The notes under the pieces were generated by a model, which did no database searches, was not told where the DNA came from, and saw only the letters and a list, made by a program, of their open reading frames with translations. Below are positions 57,016-64,000 of a stretch of DNA of 64,000 nt, one piece after another. The stretch lies in the NCBI RefSeq assembly GCF_900111675.1, contig NZ_FOHO01000010.1, forward strand, positions 46,023-110,022, written 5' to 3'. The stretch comes from Paracoccus homiensis (lineage in GTDB: Bacteria; Pseudomonadota; Alphaproteobacteria; Rhodobacterales; Rhodobacteraceae). The number at the start of each line of letters is the position of its first letter. The first letter of the stretch is position 1. The position numbers and the translations under genes are program-made.

Positions 57016-59474
57016 TCGGCCTCCGTAACGACCGGCGTCGCGGCGCGGGTGCGGCGCAGCCGCAGCGCATTGGTGATCACAAAGACACTGGACAGCGCCA
57101 TGGCCCCGGCCGCCAGAATGGGCGACAACAGCGCCCCGTTGACCGGATACAGAAGCCCCGCCGCCACCGGGATCAGCGCCACGTTATAGCCAAATGCCCA
57201 GAATAGGTTCTGCCGGATATTGCGCATCGTCGCACGGCTGATCGCAAAGGCATTGGCAACGCCGGCAAGGTTGCCCGACATCAGGACGACATCCGCGCTT
57301 TCGATGGCGACATCCGTGCCGGTGCCGATGGCAATGCCGATATCGGCGCTGGCAAGCGCGGGCGCGTCATTGATGCCATCCCCGACAAAGGCCACCGGAC
57401 CGGCGGCGCGCAGATCCTTCAGCGCGGCGACCTTTCCGTCGGGCAGCACCTCGGCCACGACATGGTCGATGCCCAGTTGCCGCGCGACCGCCTGCGCGGT
57501 GGCCCGGCCATCGCCCGAGATCATGGCGACGCGCAGCCCGGCCCGGTGCAGACCGTCAATGGCCGCGCGCGCGCTGTCCTTTACCGGGTCCGCGACGGCG
57601 ATCAGCGCGGCGATCCGGTCATCGCGGGCGGCAAACAGCACGGTCTGACCCTGCGCCGAAAGTTCGGCGGCACGGGGCTGAAACCCCGCGATGTCCAGAC
57701 CCTGATCGCGCATCAACCGATCCGACCCGATCAGGAACCGGTGCGGCCCGACCTGCGCCGACACCCCCTGCCCGGTCAGCGATGTGAACGCGTCGGGGCG
57801 CGCAGGCGTCAGCCCCTGTTCCCGCGCGCCCTCGGTGATGGCCCGCGCTATGGGATGTTCGGACCGCTCCTCGATCCCGGCGATCTGCGCCAGCAGCGTG
57901 TCGCGATCCTGCCCCGCGGCAACCTCGAACGCGGTCAGTGCAGGTCGGCCCATGGTCAGCGTCCCGGTCTTGTCCAGCGCGACCGTCGCCACATCCTGCA
58001 AGGATTGCAGCGCATCGCCCTTGCGAAACAGCACGCCCATTTCTGCGGCCCGTCCGGTGCCGACCATGATCGAGACCGGCGTCGCCAGACCCATCGCACA
58101 GGGGCAGGCGATGATCAGGACCGATACCCCCGCGATCAGCGCATGTGTCAAGCGCGGATCGGGCCCAAGGATCAGCCACGCGGTCACGGTCAGCGCCGCC
58201 GCGACCAGCACGGCGGGCACGAAATACATGGTGATGCGATTCACCAGCCCCTGAATGGGCAGCCGCGCACCCTGCGCCTCTTCGACCATGCGGATGATCT
58301 GCGACAGCACTGTGTCGCCCCCGATCCGGCTTGCCTTCAGCACCAAGGCGCCATTGCCATTCACCGTGCCGCCGATCACCTCGGCCCCGGCGGTTTTTTC
58401 GACGGGAACCGGCTCGCCGGTCAGCATGCTTTCATCGACCCATGACCGCCCCTCGGTCACGGTCCCGTCCACGGCAATGCGCTCGCCCGGACGCACATGG
58501 ATCAGATCGCCGACACCGATCTTGTCGATGGGAACCTCGCTGATGCTGCCCTTGCGCTCGACCCGCGCGGTGGTGCTGCGCATGCCCGCCAGATGGCGGA
58601 TCGCCTCGCCGGTGCGGCCCTTGGCACGCGCCTCAAGGTAGCGGCCCAGCAGGATCAGCACGATGATCACCGCAGCGGCCTCGTAATAGACCGCGCGGAT
58701 GGTGGCGGGCAGAAGACCCGGCAGGAAGGTCGCAACGACCGAAAACCCATAGGCCGCCGCCGTCCCCAGCGCGACCAGCGAATTCATGTCGGGCGCAGCC
58801 TTCATCAGGGCCGGGATGCCCAGACGGTAAAAGACCCGCCCCGGCCCGATCAGGACCAGTGTCGTCAGCAGAAACTGGATAACCCAGGAGGTCTGGATCC
58901 CGATACTGCCCGCGATCAGGTGGTGCAGCGCGGGGATCGCGTGGCTGCCCATTTCCAACAGGAACACCGGCAGCGCAAGCGTGCCCGCCACCCAAAGGCG
59001 CCGCCGCATCGCGGTGATTTCGGATTGTTCTTGGGCCGCGGGGTCCTGCGCCTCGGCTTCGGGGCGCGCCGGGTATCCGGCCCCGGTCACGACGGCGGCA
59101 AGATCACCCGCGCGCAGGCCGTCCAGATGGCGGATGGTGGCGCGACGGCTCGGCAGATTGACCTGCGCCTGCACGACGCCGGGAACCGCCGTCAGCGCCC
59201 GCTCGATCCGACCGACGCAAGAGGCGCAGGACATATCCTGCACCGCAAGCCGGGTTTCTGACAAGCGCGCGTGATAGCCCGCCCGGTCCAGCGTGGTCAC
59301 GATATCGGCCGCACTGACGCGGCCGTCATGGTCGATGACGGCGACACCCGTCGCCAGGTTGACATCGGCGCCAATGACGCCCGGCATCGCATTCAACGCC
59401 CGTTCGACCCTGCCGACGCAGGACCCGCAATTCATGCCCGTCACGCCCAGACGCAACCTGTGATCCAAAGCCAT
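57012..59474 (-). CDS. copA: Copper-exporting P1B-type ATPase CopA
   Basis: The 820-residue protein has two N-terminal heavy-metal domains (MNCGSCVGR and MSCASCVGR), eight membrane helices with the CPC metal site in [13 protein letters not shown], the phosphorylation motif DKTGTLTMG and the hinge [16 protein letters not shown]. It pumps Cu(I) out of the cytoplasm. A CueR-type promoter lies 32 nt upstream, and cueR is the next gene in the operon. Confidence 0.96.
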   Translation of the reverse strand: MALDHRLRLGVTGMNCGSCVGRVERALNAMPGVIGADVNLATGVAVIDHDGRVSAADIVTTLDRAGYHARLSETRLAVQDMSCASCVGRIERALTAVPGVVQAQVNLPSRRATIRHLDGLRAGDLAAVVTGAGYPARPEAEAQDPAAQEQSEITAMRRRLWVAGTLALPVFLLEMGSHAIPALHHLIAGSIGIQTSWVIQFLLTTLVLIGPGRVFYRLGIPALMKAAPDMNSLVALGTAAAYGFSVVATFLPGLLPATIRAVYYEAAAVIIVLILLGRYLEARAKGRTGEAIRHLAGMRSTTARVERKGSISEVPIDKIGVGDLIHVRPGERIAVDGTVTEGRSWVDESMLTGEPVPVEKTAGAEVIGGTVNGNGALVLKASRIGGDTVLSQIIRMVEEAQGARLPIQGLVNRITMYFVPAVLVAAALTVTAWLILGPDPRLTHALIAGVSVLIIACPCAMGLATPVSIMVGTGRAAEMGVLFRKGDALQSLQDVATVALDKTGTLTMGRPALTAFEVAAGQDRDTLLAQIAGIEERSEHPIARAITEGAREQGLTPARPDAFTSLTGQGVSAQVGPHRFLIGSDRLMRDQGLDIAGFQPRAAELSAQGQTVLFAARDDRIAALIAVADPVKDSARAAIDGLHRAGLRVAMISGDGRATAQAVARQLGIDHVVAEVLPDGKVAALKDLRAAGPVAFVGDGINDAPALASADIGIAIGTGTDVAIESADVVLMSGNLAGVANAFAISRATMRNIRQNLFWAFGYNVALIPVAAGLLYPVNGALLSPILAAGAMALSSVFVITNALRLRRTRAATPVVTEAE

Positions 59475-59505
59475 GCCCGGCCCCCGTGATGACTGTCCGC
59501 CATCT

Positions 59506-59536
59506 CAGATAGGGGTTCCAGTCACTGGAAGGTCAA
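59506..59536 (-). promoter_or_regulatory. CueR-type copA promoter with 19-bp spacer
   Basis: On the minus strand TTGACC (59536-59531) and TATCTG (59511-59506) are separated by exactly 19 bp, holding the dyad TTCCAGTGACTGGAA. A lengthened spacer with a CCTTCC...GGAA dyad is the hallmark of MerR/CueR-activated promoters. This is the clearest regulatory site in the window. Confidence 0.9.
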
Positions 59537-59550
59537 GGGTTCAGCATCGG

Positions 59551-59946
59551 TTATTTATAGCGGCCGCCGCGCTGAAGAACCTCGATCTGGTAGCCGTCGG
59601 GATCCGCGATAAAGAAGAACCGCGCGATCACTTCGCCGCCGGGGGCAAAATCGACCAGCTTGCGCGGGGCAAAGCCCTCCGCCTCAAGACGGGCGTGCAG
59701 CGCATCCACATCCTCGACCGAAAAGGCCACATGGCCATAGCCGTCGCCCAGATCATAGGGCTCGGTCCGGTCCTTGTTGACCGTCAGTTCCAGCTCTGTC
59801 TCGGATTCCGCATTCGACAGGTAGATCAGGGTGAAGCTGTCGAAATCCAGCCGCTCGGCCACGGTCAGGCCAAAACAGCGTTCATAGAACGCGGTCGAGC
59901 GTTCCTCGTCCAGAACCCGAATCATCGAGTGGATATATTTCGCCAT
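59551..59946 (-). CDS. gloA: Lactoylglutathione lyase (glyoxalase I)
   Basis: The 131-residue protein has the glyoxalase I metal ligands His6 (YIHSMIRV), Glu in ELELTVN, His in GYGHVAFSV and Glu in GYQIEVLQR. It converts the methylglyoxal-glutathione hemithioacetal into S-lactoylglutathione. The length is that of the small bacterial, Ni-type enzyme. It is a single gene between pta (75 nt upstream) and the copA promoter. Confidence 0.95.
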   Translation of the reverse strand: MAKYIHSMIRVLDEERSTAFYERCFGLTVAERLDFDSFTLIYLSNAESETELELTVNKDRTEPYDLGDGYGHVAFSVEDVDALHARLEAEGFAPRKLVDFAPGGEVIARFFFIADPDGYQIEVLQRGGRYK

Positions 59947-60021
59947 GGGCCATGTCCTTGCAGCTTTGCGTCGGCGTCAGGCTAATGGCTGATCCCCGAT
60001 GGTCAAGCGCGCCTTTTCCGC

Positions 60022-60981
60022 TCATTTCTGTGTTTGAATATTTGTGATGATTGCGGCGTTTATGATGTCGTTTTTGGTGCATCCCCTTGAGAGGTCGTTT
60101 GCGGGCTTTGCGAGGCCCTGGAGGATGGGGCCGATGGCGTTCAGGCCGCCGAGGCGTTGGGCGATCTTGTAGCCGATATTGCCCGAGGCGAGATCGGGGA
60201 AGACAAAGACGTTGGGGCGGCCGGTCAGGCGGCTGCCGGGGGCCTTTTTCGCGCGGATGGCATCGTCGAGGGCGGCGTCGAACTGCATCTCTCCGTCGAT
60301 TTCCAGATCCGGCTCCTGATCGCGCACGATCTGCAGCGCCTGATGGATCTTGTCGAGGCTGGGATGTTTCGCCGAGCCCGCGGTCGAGAAGGACAGCAGC
60401 GCCACGCGCGGGGTTTCATGCAGGACCTGCCGGCAGGACTGCGCCGCCGAACGGGCGATGGCGGCCAGTTCGGCCGCGTCGGGATCGATGACCAGACCGC
60501 AATCGGCAAAGATCATGCCGCCCTTGATCGGGGCATCCGCGCCGCAGGACAGCATCAGGAAAAAGCTGGAGACGATGGCCGCATCGGGCGCGCGGCCGAT
60601 GATCTGCAGCGCGGCGCGCACGGTCTCGGCAGTGGTGGCGACCGCGCCGCCAAGCGTGCCGTCGGCCTGGCCCTGCCGCACCCGCATCGCCGCCTGGCGG
60701 ATCGGGTCGCGCATGTCCGACAGCGCCTGTTCGGCGGTCATGCCCTTGGCGGCGCGCATCCGGTGCCATTCCTCTGCCAGCTGCGGCAGGTCGGGGGCAC
60801 TGTCGGCGCGGATCGCGGTCACGCCGGGCAGGTCGGGACCGTTCATCAGCGTGACCCGGGCCAGGCCCTGGGCGGTCAGCTCGGCGGCGGCTTCGGCCAC
60901 GCGGGGATCATCGCCCTCGGGCAGGATGATGTGGCGCGGATTGGCGCGTGCGGCCTGGTAAAGACGTTCCAGCGGTTTCAT
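60022..60981 (-). CDS. pta: Phosphate acetyltransferase (short type)
   Basis: The 319-residue protein is the catalytic PTA_PTB domain alone, without the long N-terminal part of enteric Pta. Motifs include ILPEGDDPRVAEAA, ADCGLVIDPDAAELA, GEMQFDAALD and FPDLASGNIGYKIAQRLGG. It turns the acetyl phosphate made by Xsc into acetyl-CoA. I start at ATG 60981 (AAAGG 7 nt upstream) rather than at 61032. It is the third gene after xsc and the tauZ-like gene. Confidence 0.95.
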   Translation of the reverse strand: MKPLERLYQAARANPRHIILPEGDDPRVAEAAAELTAQGLARVTLMNGPDLPGVTAIRADSAPDLPQLAEEWHRMRAAKGMTAEQALSDMRDPIRQAAMRVRQGQADGTLGGAVATTAETVRAALQIIGRAPDAAIVSSFFLMLSCGADAPIKGGMIFADCGLVIDPDAAELAAIARSAAQSCRQVLHETPRVALLSFSTAGSAKHPSLDKIHQALQIVRDQEPDLEIDGEMQFDAALDDAIRAKKAPGSRLTGRPNVFVFPDLASGNIGYKIAQRLGGLNAIGPILQGLAKPANDLSRGCTKNDIINAAIITNIQTQK

Positions 60982-61080
60982 CGCGGCACCTTTCGGCAGG
61001 GCCCCGGCACGGGGCATGACGGTTGCGGACAAGGCGCGCGGTCCCGGTTGCGGGACGCGCGCGGCAGGGCGGTTTCGGGA

Positions 61081-62115
61081 TCAGCCCAGGAAGTGCAGCC
61101 CGGTGACCACGAAGACGCCCAGGAAGACGGTCTCAGCGACCAGCAGGCCGACGGCGGCGGGACCGACCTCCAGCATCCTGGCCAGCGAGGTCTTGATGCC
61201 CACCGCAGCGATCGCGATCAGCAGCGCCCACCGGCTGAGCGCCCCGGCCCAGTCGGCCAGAAACTGCGGGATCACCCCCAGAGAGTTCAGCGCCGCCAGC
61301 ACCAGAAAGCCCAGCACGAAGCCCGGCAGCAGCGGCGGACGCTTGCCCGTGCCCGGCCCCGACAGGCCCATCTGCCGGATCGTCAGCGAGAAGCACAGCA
61401 CCACCGGCGCCAGCATCGACACGCGGATCAGCTTGACCAGCGTCGCCGTCTCGCCGGTTTCCGGGCCGATGGAAAAGCCTGCGCCGACCACCTGGGCCAC
61501 GTCATGGATGGTGCCGCCCAGGAACACCCCGGAATCGCGGGCATCGAAGGCAAAGAGATTGGCCAGCATCGGATAGACCACCATGGCCACCGTCGACAGC
61601 ACCGTCACCGACAGCACCGTGAACACCAGATCGCGTTCGGATTTTTCATGTTTCGGCAGCACTGCCGCGATCGCCATCGCCGCCGAGGCGCCACAGATCG
61701 CGACCGACCCGCCGGTCAGCAGCGCAAAGCGCCAGCCCCGGCCCACAAAGCGCGTCGCCAGCAGCGCGAAACCGATGGTCAGCACCACCCCCGCCACCAC
61801 CAGCGCGATGGCAGGACCGCCCAGTTCGGCCAGCATGTCCACGCTGATCCGCGCCCCCAGCAGCGCCACGCCCAGCCGCAGCACGCTGCGCGCGGTCACG
61901 GAAATGCCCGCCGCGGTGCGGGTGCCGTCCTCGGCCAGAAAGTTCAACGCCAGACCCAGAAGCAACGCCAGCAGCATCGCCGGGGCGCCGTAATGGTCGG
62001 ACAGGAATTGCGCCGTCGCCGCCACCAGGGCCGAAACGGCAAAGCCCGGAAACAACGCGCGCAGGCGGTCGGGCGCGGGCAGGCGCGCGACAAGCCCGGT
62101 CACGGGGCTGGACAT
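61081..62115 (-). CDS. YeiH/UPF0324-family sulfate exporter (TauZ-like)
   Basis: The 344-residue membrane protein has about ten hydrophobic helices and belongs to the YeiH/PSE family (TGGSVAICGASAAMAIAAVLPKHEKS, GGTIHDVAQVVGAG). In Paracoccus taurine clusters the same position is held by TauZ, a predicted exporter of sulfate from organosulfonate breakdown. It lies between xsc and pta, so sulfite or sulfate export is the likely role. The transported ion has not been read from sequence. Confidence 0.85.
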   Translation of the reverse strand: MSSPVTGLVARLPAPDRLRALFPGFAVSALVAATAQFLSDHYGAPAMLLALLLGLALNFLAEDGTRTAAGISVTARSVLRLGVALLGARISVDMLAELGGPAIALVVAGVVLTIGFALLATRFVGRGWRFALLTGGSVAICGASAAMAIAAVLPKHEKSERDLVFTVLSVTVLSTVAMVVYPMLANLFAFDARDSGVFLGGTIHDVAQVVGAGFSIGPETGETATLVKLIRVSMLAPVVLCFSLTIRQMGLSGPGTGKRPPLLPGFVLGFLVLAALNSLGVIPQFLADWAGALSRWALLIAIAAVGIKTSLARMLEVGPAAVGLLVAETVFLGVFVVTGLHFLG

Positions 62116-62144
62116 GGGCAGGCTCCTTTCGGGAAGGCAAGGGC

Positions 62145-62208
62145 GGCCCGGCGGAGGAGGTCGCCGGGCCGAAGGTGGTCACGGCCCGGCGGGGAAGGCG
62201 GCCGGGCC
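62145..62208. repeat. Two tandem GC hairpins between xsc and the tauZ-like gene
   Basis: Two inverted repeats with the same 8-bp arms (GGCCCGGC / GCCGGGCC) and 10-nt loops lie at 62145-62170 and 62183-62208, in the 103-nt gap of an otherwise continuous operon. There is no T-run. They could stabilise the xsc mRNA end or attenuate downstream transcription. Confidence 0.75.
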
Positions 62209-62218
62209 ATGACCGGGA

Positions 62219-64000
62219 TCAGGCAGCGCCTTTCTGCGGGCGCATGTCGGCGGCGTCGACACCGGCGACGACCACCGGTTTCTTCATCGCGTCGCGGCGG
62301 AAGGGCTCGCCCAGTTCCTGGTTCAGCAGCACCTCGATGAAGGTGGTCTGCTTGTCCTTCATCTGCCGTTCCACCGCGTCATGCAGCGCCGAGGTCAGTT
62401 CCTCCTGGCTGCGGACCTGCACGCCATGGGCGCCACAGGCCTTCGCGATCCCGGCATAAGAGGTGTCGCGATCCAGTTCGGTGCCCACGAAGTTGTTGTC
62501 ATACCACAGCGTCGTGTTGCGCTTTTCCGCGCCCCACTGATAGTTGCGGAAGATCACCATCGTGATCGCCGGCCAGTCGTCGCGACCGCAGGCCGTCATC
62601 TCGTTCATGGAAATCCCGAAGGCGCCGTCGCCGGCAAAGCCGATCACCGGCGTGTCGGGGTTGCCGACCTTCGCGCCAAGGATCGCCGGGAAGCCATAGC
62701 CGCAGGGACCGAACAGGCCCGGCGCCAGGTATTTGCGGCCCGCCTCGAAGCTGGGATAGGCGTTGCCGATGGCGCAGTTGTTGCCGATATCGCTGCTGAC
62801 GATGGCTTCGGCCGGAACCGCCTGCATGATCGCGCGCCAGGCCTGACGCGGGCTCATCAGATCGGCGTCGCGGGTCCGCGCGCCCGAGTTCCATTCGGTG
62901 CCGGGATCGTCATCCTCGTGATCCAGGCTCGACAGTTCCTGCGCCCAACGCGACTTGGTCTGCGCGACCAGATCGCGACGTTCGGACCGGCCGGCATCGC
63001 CCGCGCTGGCCGACAGCTGACCCAGGATGCCGCGCGCGACCTTGGCCGCATCGCCCTGGATGCCCACGCTGACCTTCTTGGTCAGACCGATCCGGTCGGC
63101 ATTGATGTCGACCTGGATGATCTTGGCATCCTTCGGCCAGTAATCGATGCCATAGCCCGGCAGGGTCGAGAACGGGTTCAGACGCGTCCCCAGCGCCAGC
63201 ACGACATCGGCCTTGGCGATGATTTCCATCCCCGCCTTGCTGCCGTTATAGCCCAGGGGGCCCATGGCCAGCGGGTGGCTGCCCGGGAAGCTGTCATTGT
63301 GCTGATAATTGCTGCAGACCGGCGCATCCAGACGCTCGGCCAGCTGGACCAGATCGGGGATCGCCCCCGACAGGACCACGCCCGCGCCCGACAGGATCAC
63401 CGGGAACTTGGCCTCGCTCAGCAGCTTGGCAGCCTCGGACACGGCCTGCTCGCCGCCCGCGGGGCGTTCGAAGGCCACGACCTGCGGCAGATCGACATCG
63501 ATCACCTGGGTCCACATGTCGCGCGGGATGTTCATCTGCGCCGGCGCGCTGTTGCGCCAGGCCTGCATGATCACCCGGTTCAGAACCTCGGGAATGCGCG
63601 AGGCGTCGCGGACCTCTTCCTGGTAACAGACGCTGTCGGCAAACAGGCGCATCTGCTCCATCTCCTGGAAACCGCCCTGCCCGATCGTCTTGTTGGCCGC
63701 CTGCGGCGTCACCAGAAGCAGCGGCGTGTGGTTCCAATAGGCCGTCTTGACCGGCGTCACGAAACCCGTCACGCCGGGACCGTTCTGCGCAATCGCCATC
63801 GACATCTTGCCCGTCGAGCGCGTGAAACCATCCGCCATGAGACCCGCATTCGTCTCATGCGCACAGTCCCAGAACTTGATCCCGGCCTTCGGAAACAAGT
63901 CGCTCACAGGCATCATCGCTGAACCAATGATCCCAAATGCATGCTCAATACCATGCATCTGCAAAACCTTAACAAAGGCTTCCTCTGTCGTCATCTTCAT
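62219..64000 (-). CDS. xsc: Sulfoacetaldehyde acetyltransferase
   Basis: The 593-residue ThDP enzyme matches Xsc from its N-terminus (TTEEAFVKVLQMHGIEHAFG) through AQNGPGVTGFVT and NHTPLLLVTPQAANKTIGQGG to the ThDP motif GDGAFGISMNE. It converts sulfoacetaldehyde plus phosphate to acetyl phosphate and sulfite, the key step in taurine and other C2-sulfonate breakdown. The start ATG is the last codon of the window, and the upstream region is not visible. Codons 1 to about 40 use more A/T-ending triplets (GTT, TTG, GGT, ATT) than the rest of the gene. Pta and an exporter gene follow. Confidence 0.95.
   Translation of the reverse strand: MKMTTEEAFVKVLQMHGIEHAFGIIGSAMMPVSDLFPKAGIKFWDCAHETNAGLMADGFTRSTGKMSMAIAQNGPGVTGFVTPVKTAYWNHTPLLLVTPQAANKTIGQGGFQEMEQMRLFADSVCYQEEVRDASRIPEVLNRVIMQAWRNSAPAQMNIPRDMWTQVIDVDLPQVVAFERPAGGEQAVSEAAKLLSEAKFPVILSGAGVVLSGAIPDLVQLAERLDAPVCSNYQHNDSFPGSHPLAMGPLGYNGSKAGMEIIAKADVVLALGTRLNPFSTLPGYGIDYWPKDAKIIQVDINADRIGLTKKVSVGIQGDAAKVARGILGQLSASAGDAGRSERRDLVAQTKSRWAQELSSLDHEDDDPGTEWNSGARTRDADLMSPRQAWRAIMQAVPAEAIVSSDIGNNCAIGNAYPSFEAGRKYLAPGLFGPCGYGFPAILGAKVGNPDTPVIGFAGDGAFGISMNEMTACGRDDWPAITMVIFRNYQWGAEKRNTTLWYDNNFVGTELDRDTSYAGIAKACGAHGVQVRSQEELTSALHDAVERQMKDKQTTFIEVLLNQELGEPFRRDAMKKPVVVAGVDAADMRPQKGAA

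Noticed and set aside
60157..63922. Two long plus-strand open frames across pta, tauZ-like and xsc
   Set aside because: They are His/Gln/Arg-rich antisense frames, an effect of high GC at third codon positions of the minus-strand genes.

Overview
The window is GC-rich, densely coded alphaproteobacterial chromosome. Gene content and order point to the Rhodobacteraceae, most likely Paracoccus or a close relative: a bhcRABCD beta-hydroxyaspartate-cycle locus, a nasTSABGHC-type nitrate assimilation cluster, xsc with a tauZ-like exporter gene and pta, minCDE, and CioAB-type cytochrome bd genes. This assignment rests on recognised families and synteny, not on a search. I saw no rRNA, tRNA, CRISPR array, insertion sequence or prophage.

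Layout. 1-1697: minE (cut by the window edge), minD, minC. 1952-6188: an ExeA-like ATPase with a Sel1-like tail, facing a two-gene unit for two exported proteins (TAXI-type binding protein, long coiled coil). 6379-6870: a GNAT acetyltransferase. 6880-15177: a sulfide/respiration block made of a minus-strand unit (persulfide-dioxygenase-like MBL enzyme, phosphatase/rhodanese-like domain fused to sulfide:quinone oxidoreductase, SulP permease), a Crp/Fnr plus Rrf2 regulator pair, and cydAB with a 30-residue CydX-like gene. Two near-identical palindromes flank the regulator pair. 15170-20597: bhcR facing bhcABCD, for glyoxylate assimilation. 20744-26194: an Epd/GAPDH-family dehydrogenase, then purine catabolism (urate/xanthine permease, ureidoglycolate lyase, LysR regulator, urate hydroxylase PuuD). 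26433-29698: TonB receptor and MFS siderophore permease. 29679-34786: five genes joined by four 4-nt ATGA overlaps (KAS III, NAD-dependent epimerase/reductase, MBL hydrolase, F390-synthetase/PaaK-like adenylating enzyme, sulfotransferase). I cannot assign a known product to this operon, and it is the best candidate for an undescribed pathway. 34886-38901: a T5orf172-domain membrane protein, guaB, a FadL-type porin. 39022-46453: P-loop ATPase, metA, ppk2, an SDR, and a methionine synthase split into two genes. 46478-56511: nasC, nasH, cynS, nasG, nasB, nasA, then nasS and nasT. 56623-59946: cueR, copA with a clear CueR-type promoter, gloA. 60022-64000: pta, tauZ-like, xsc.

How it fits together. 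Purine breakdown through ureidoglycolate yields glyoxylate, which the adjacent bhc genes can turn into oxaloacetate. Xsc and Pta turn sulfoacetaldehyde into sulfite and acetyl-CoA, while the YeiH-type exporter removes the sulfur anion. The SQR/PDO/SulP unit would handle sulfide and persulfide, next to a quinol oxidase of a type known to tolerate sulfide. The nas cluster supplies ammonium from nitrate, nitrite and cyanate, probably under NasS/NasT antitermination control.

Limits: product calls come from reading motifs and synteny by eye. Start codons were chosen from ribosome-binding sites and overlaps. Substrates of transporters and of the KAS III operon are inferred or unknown.
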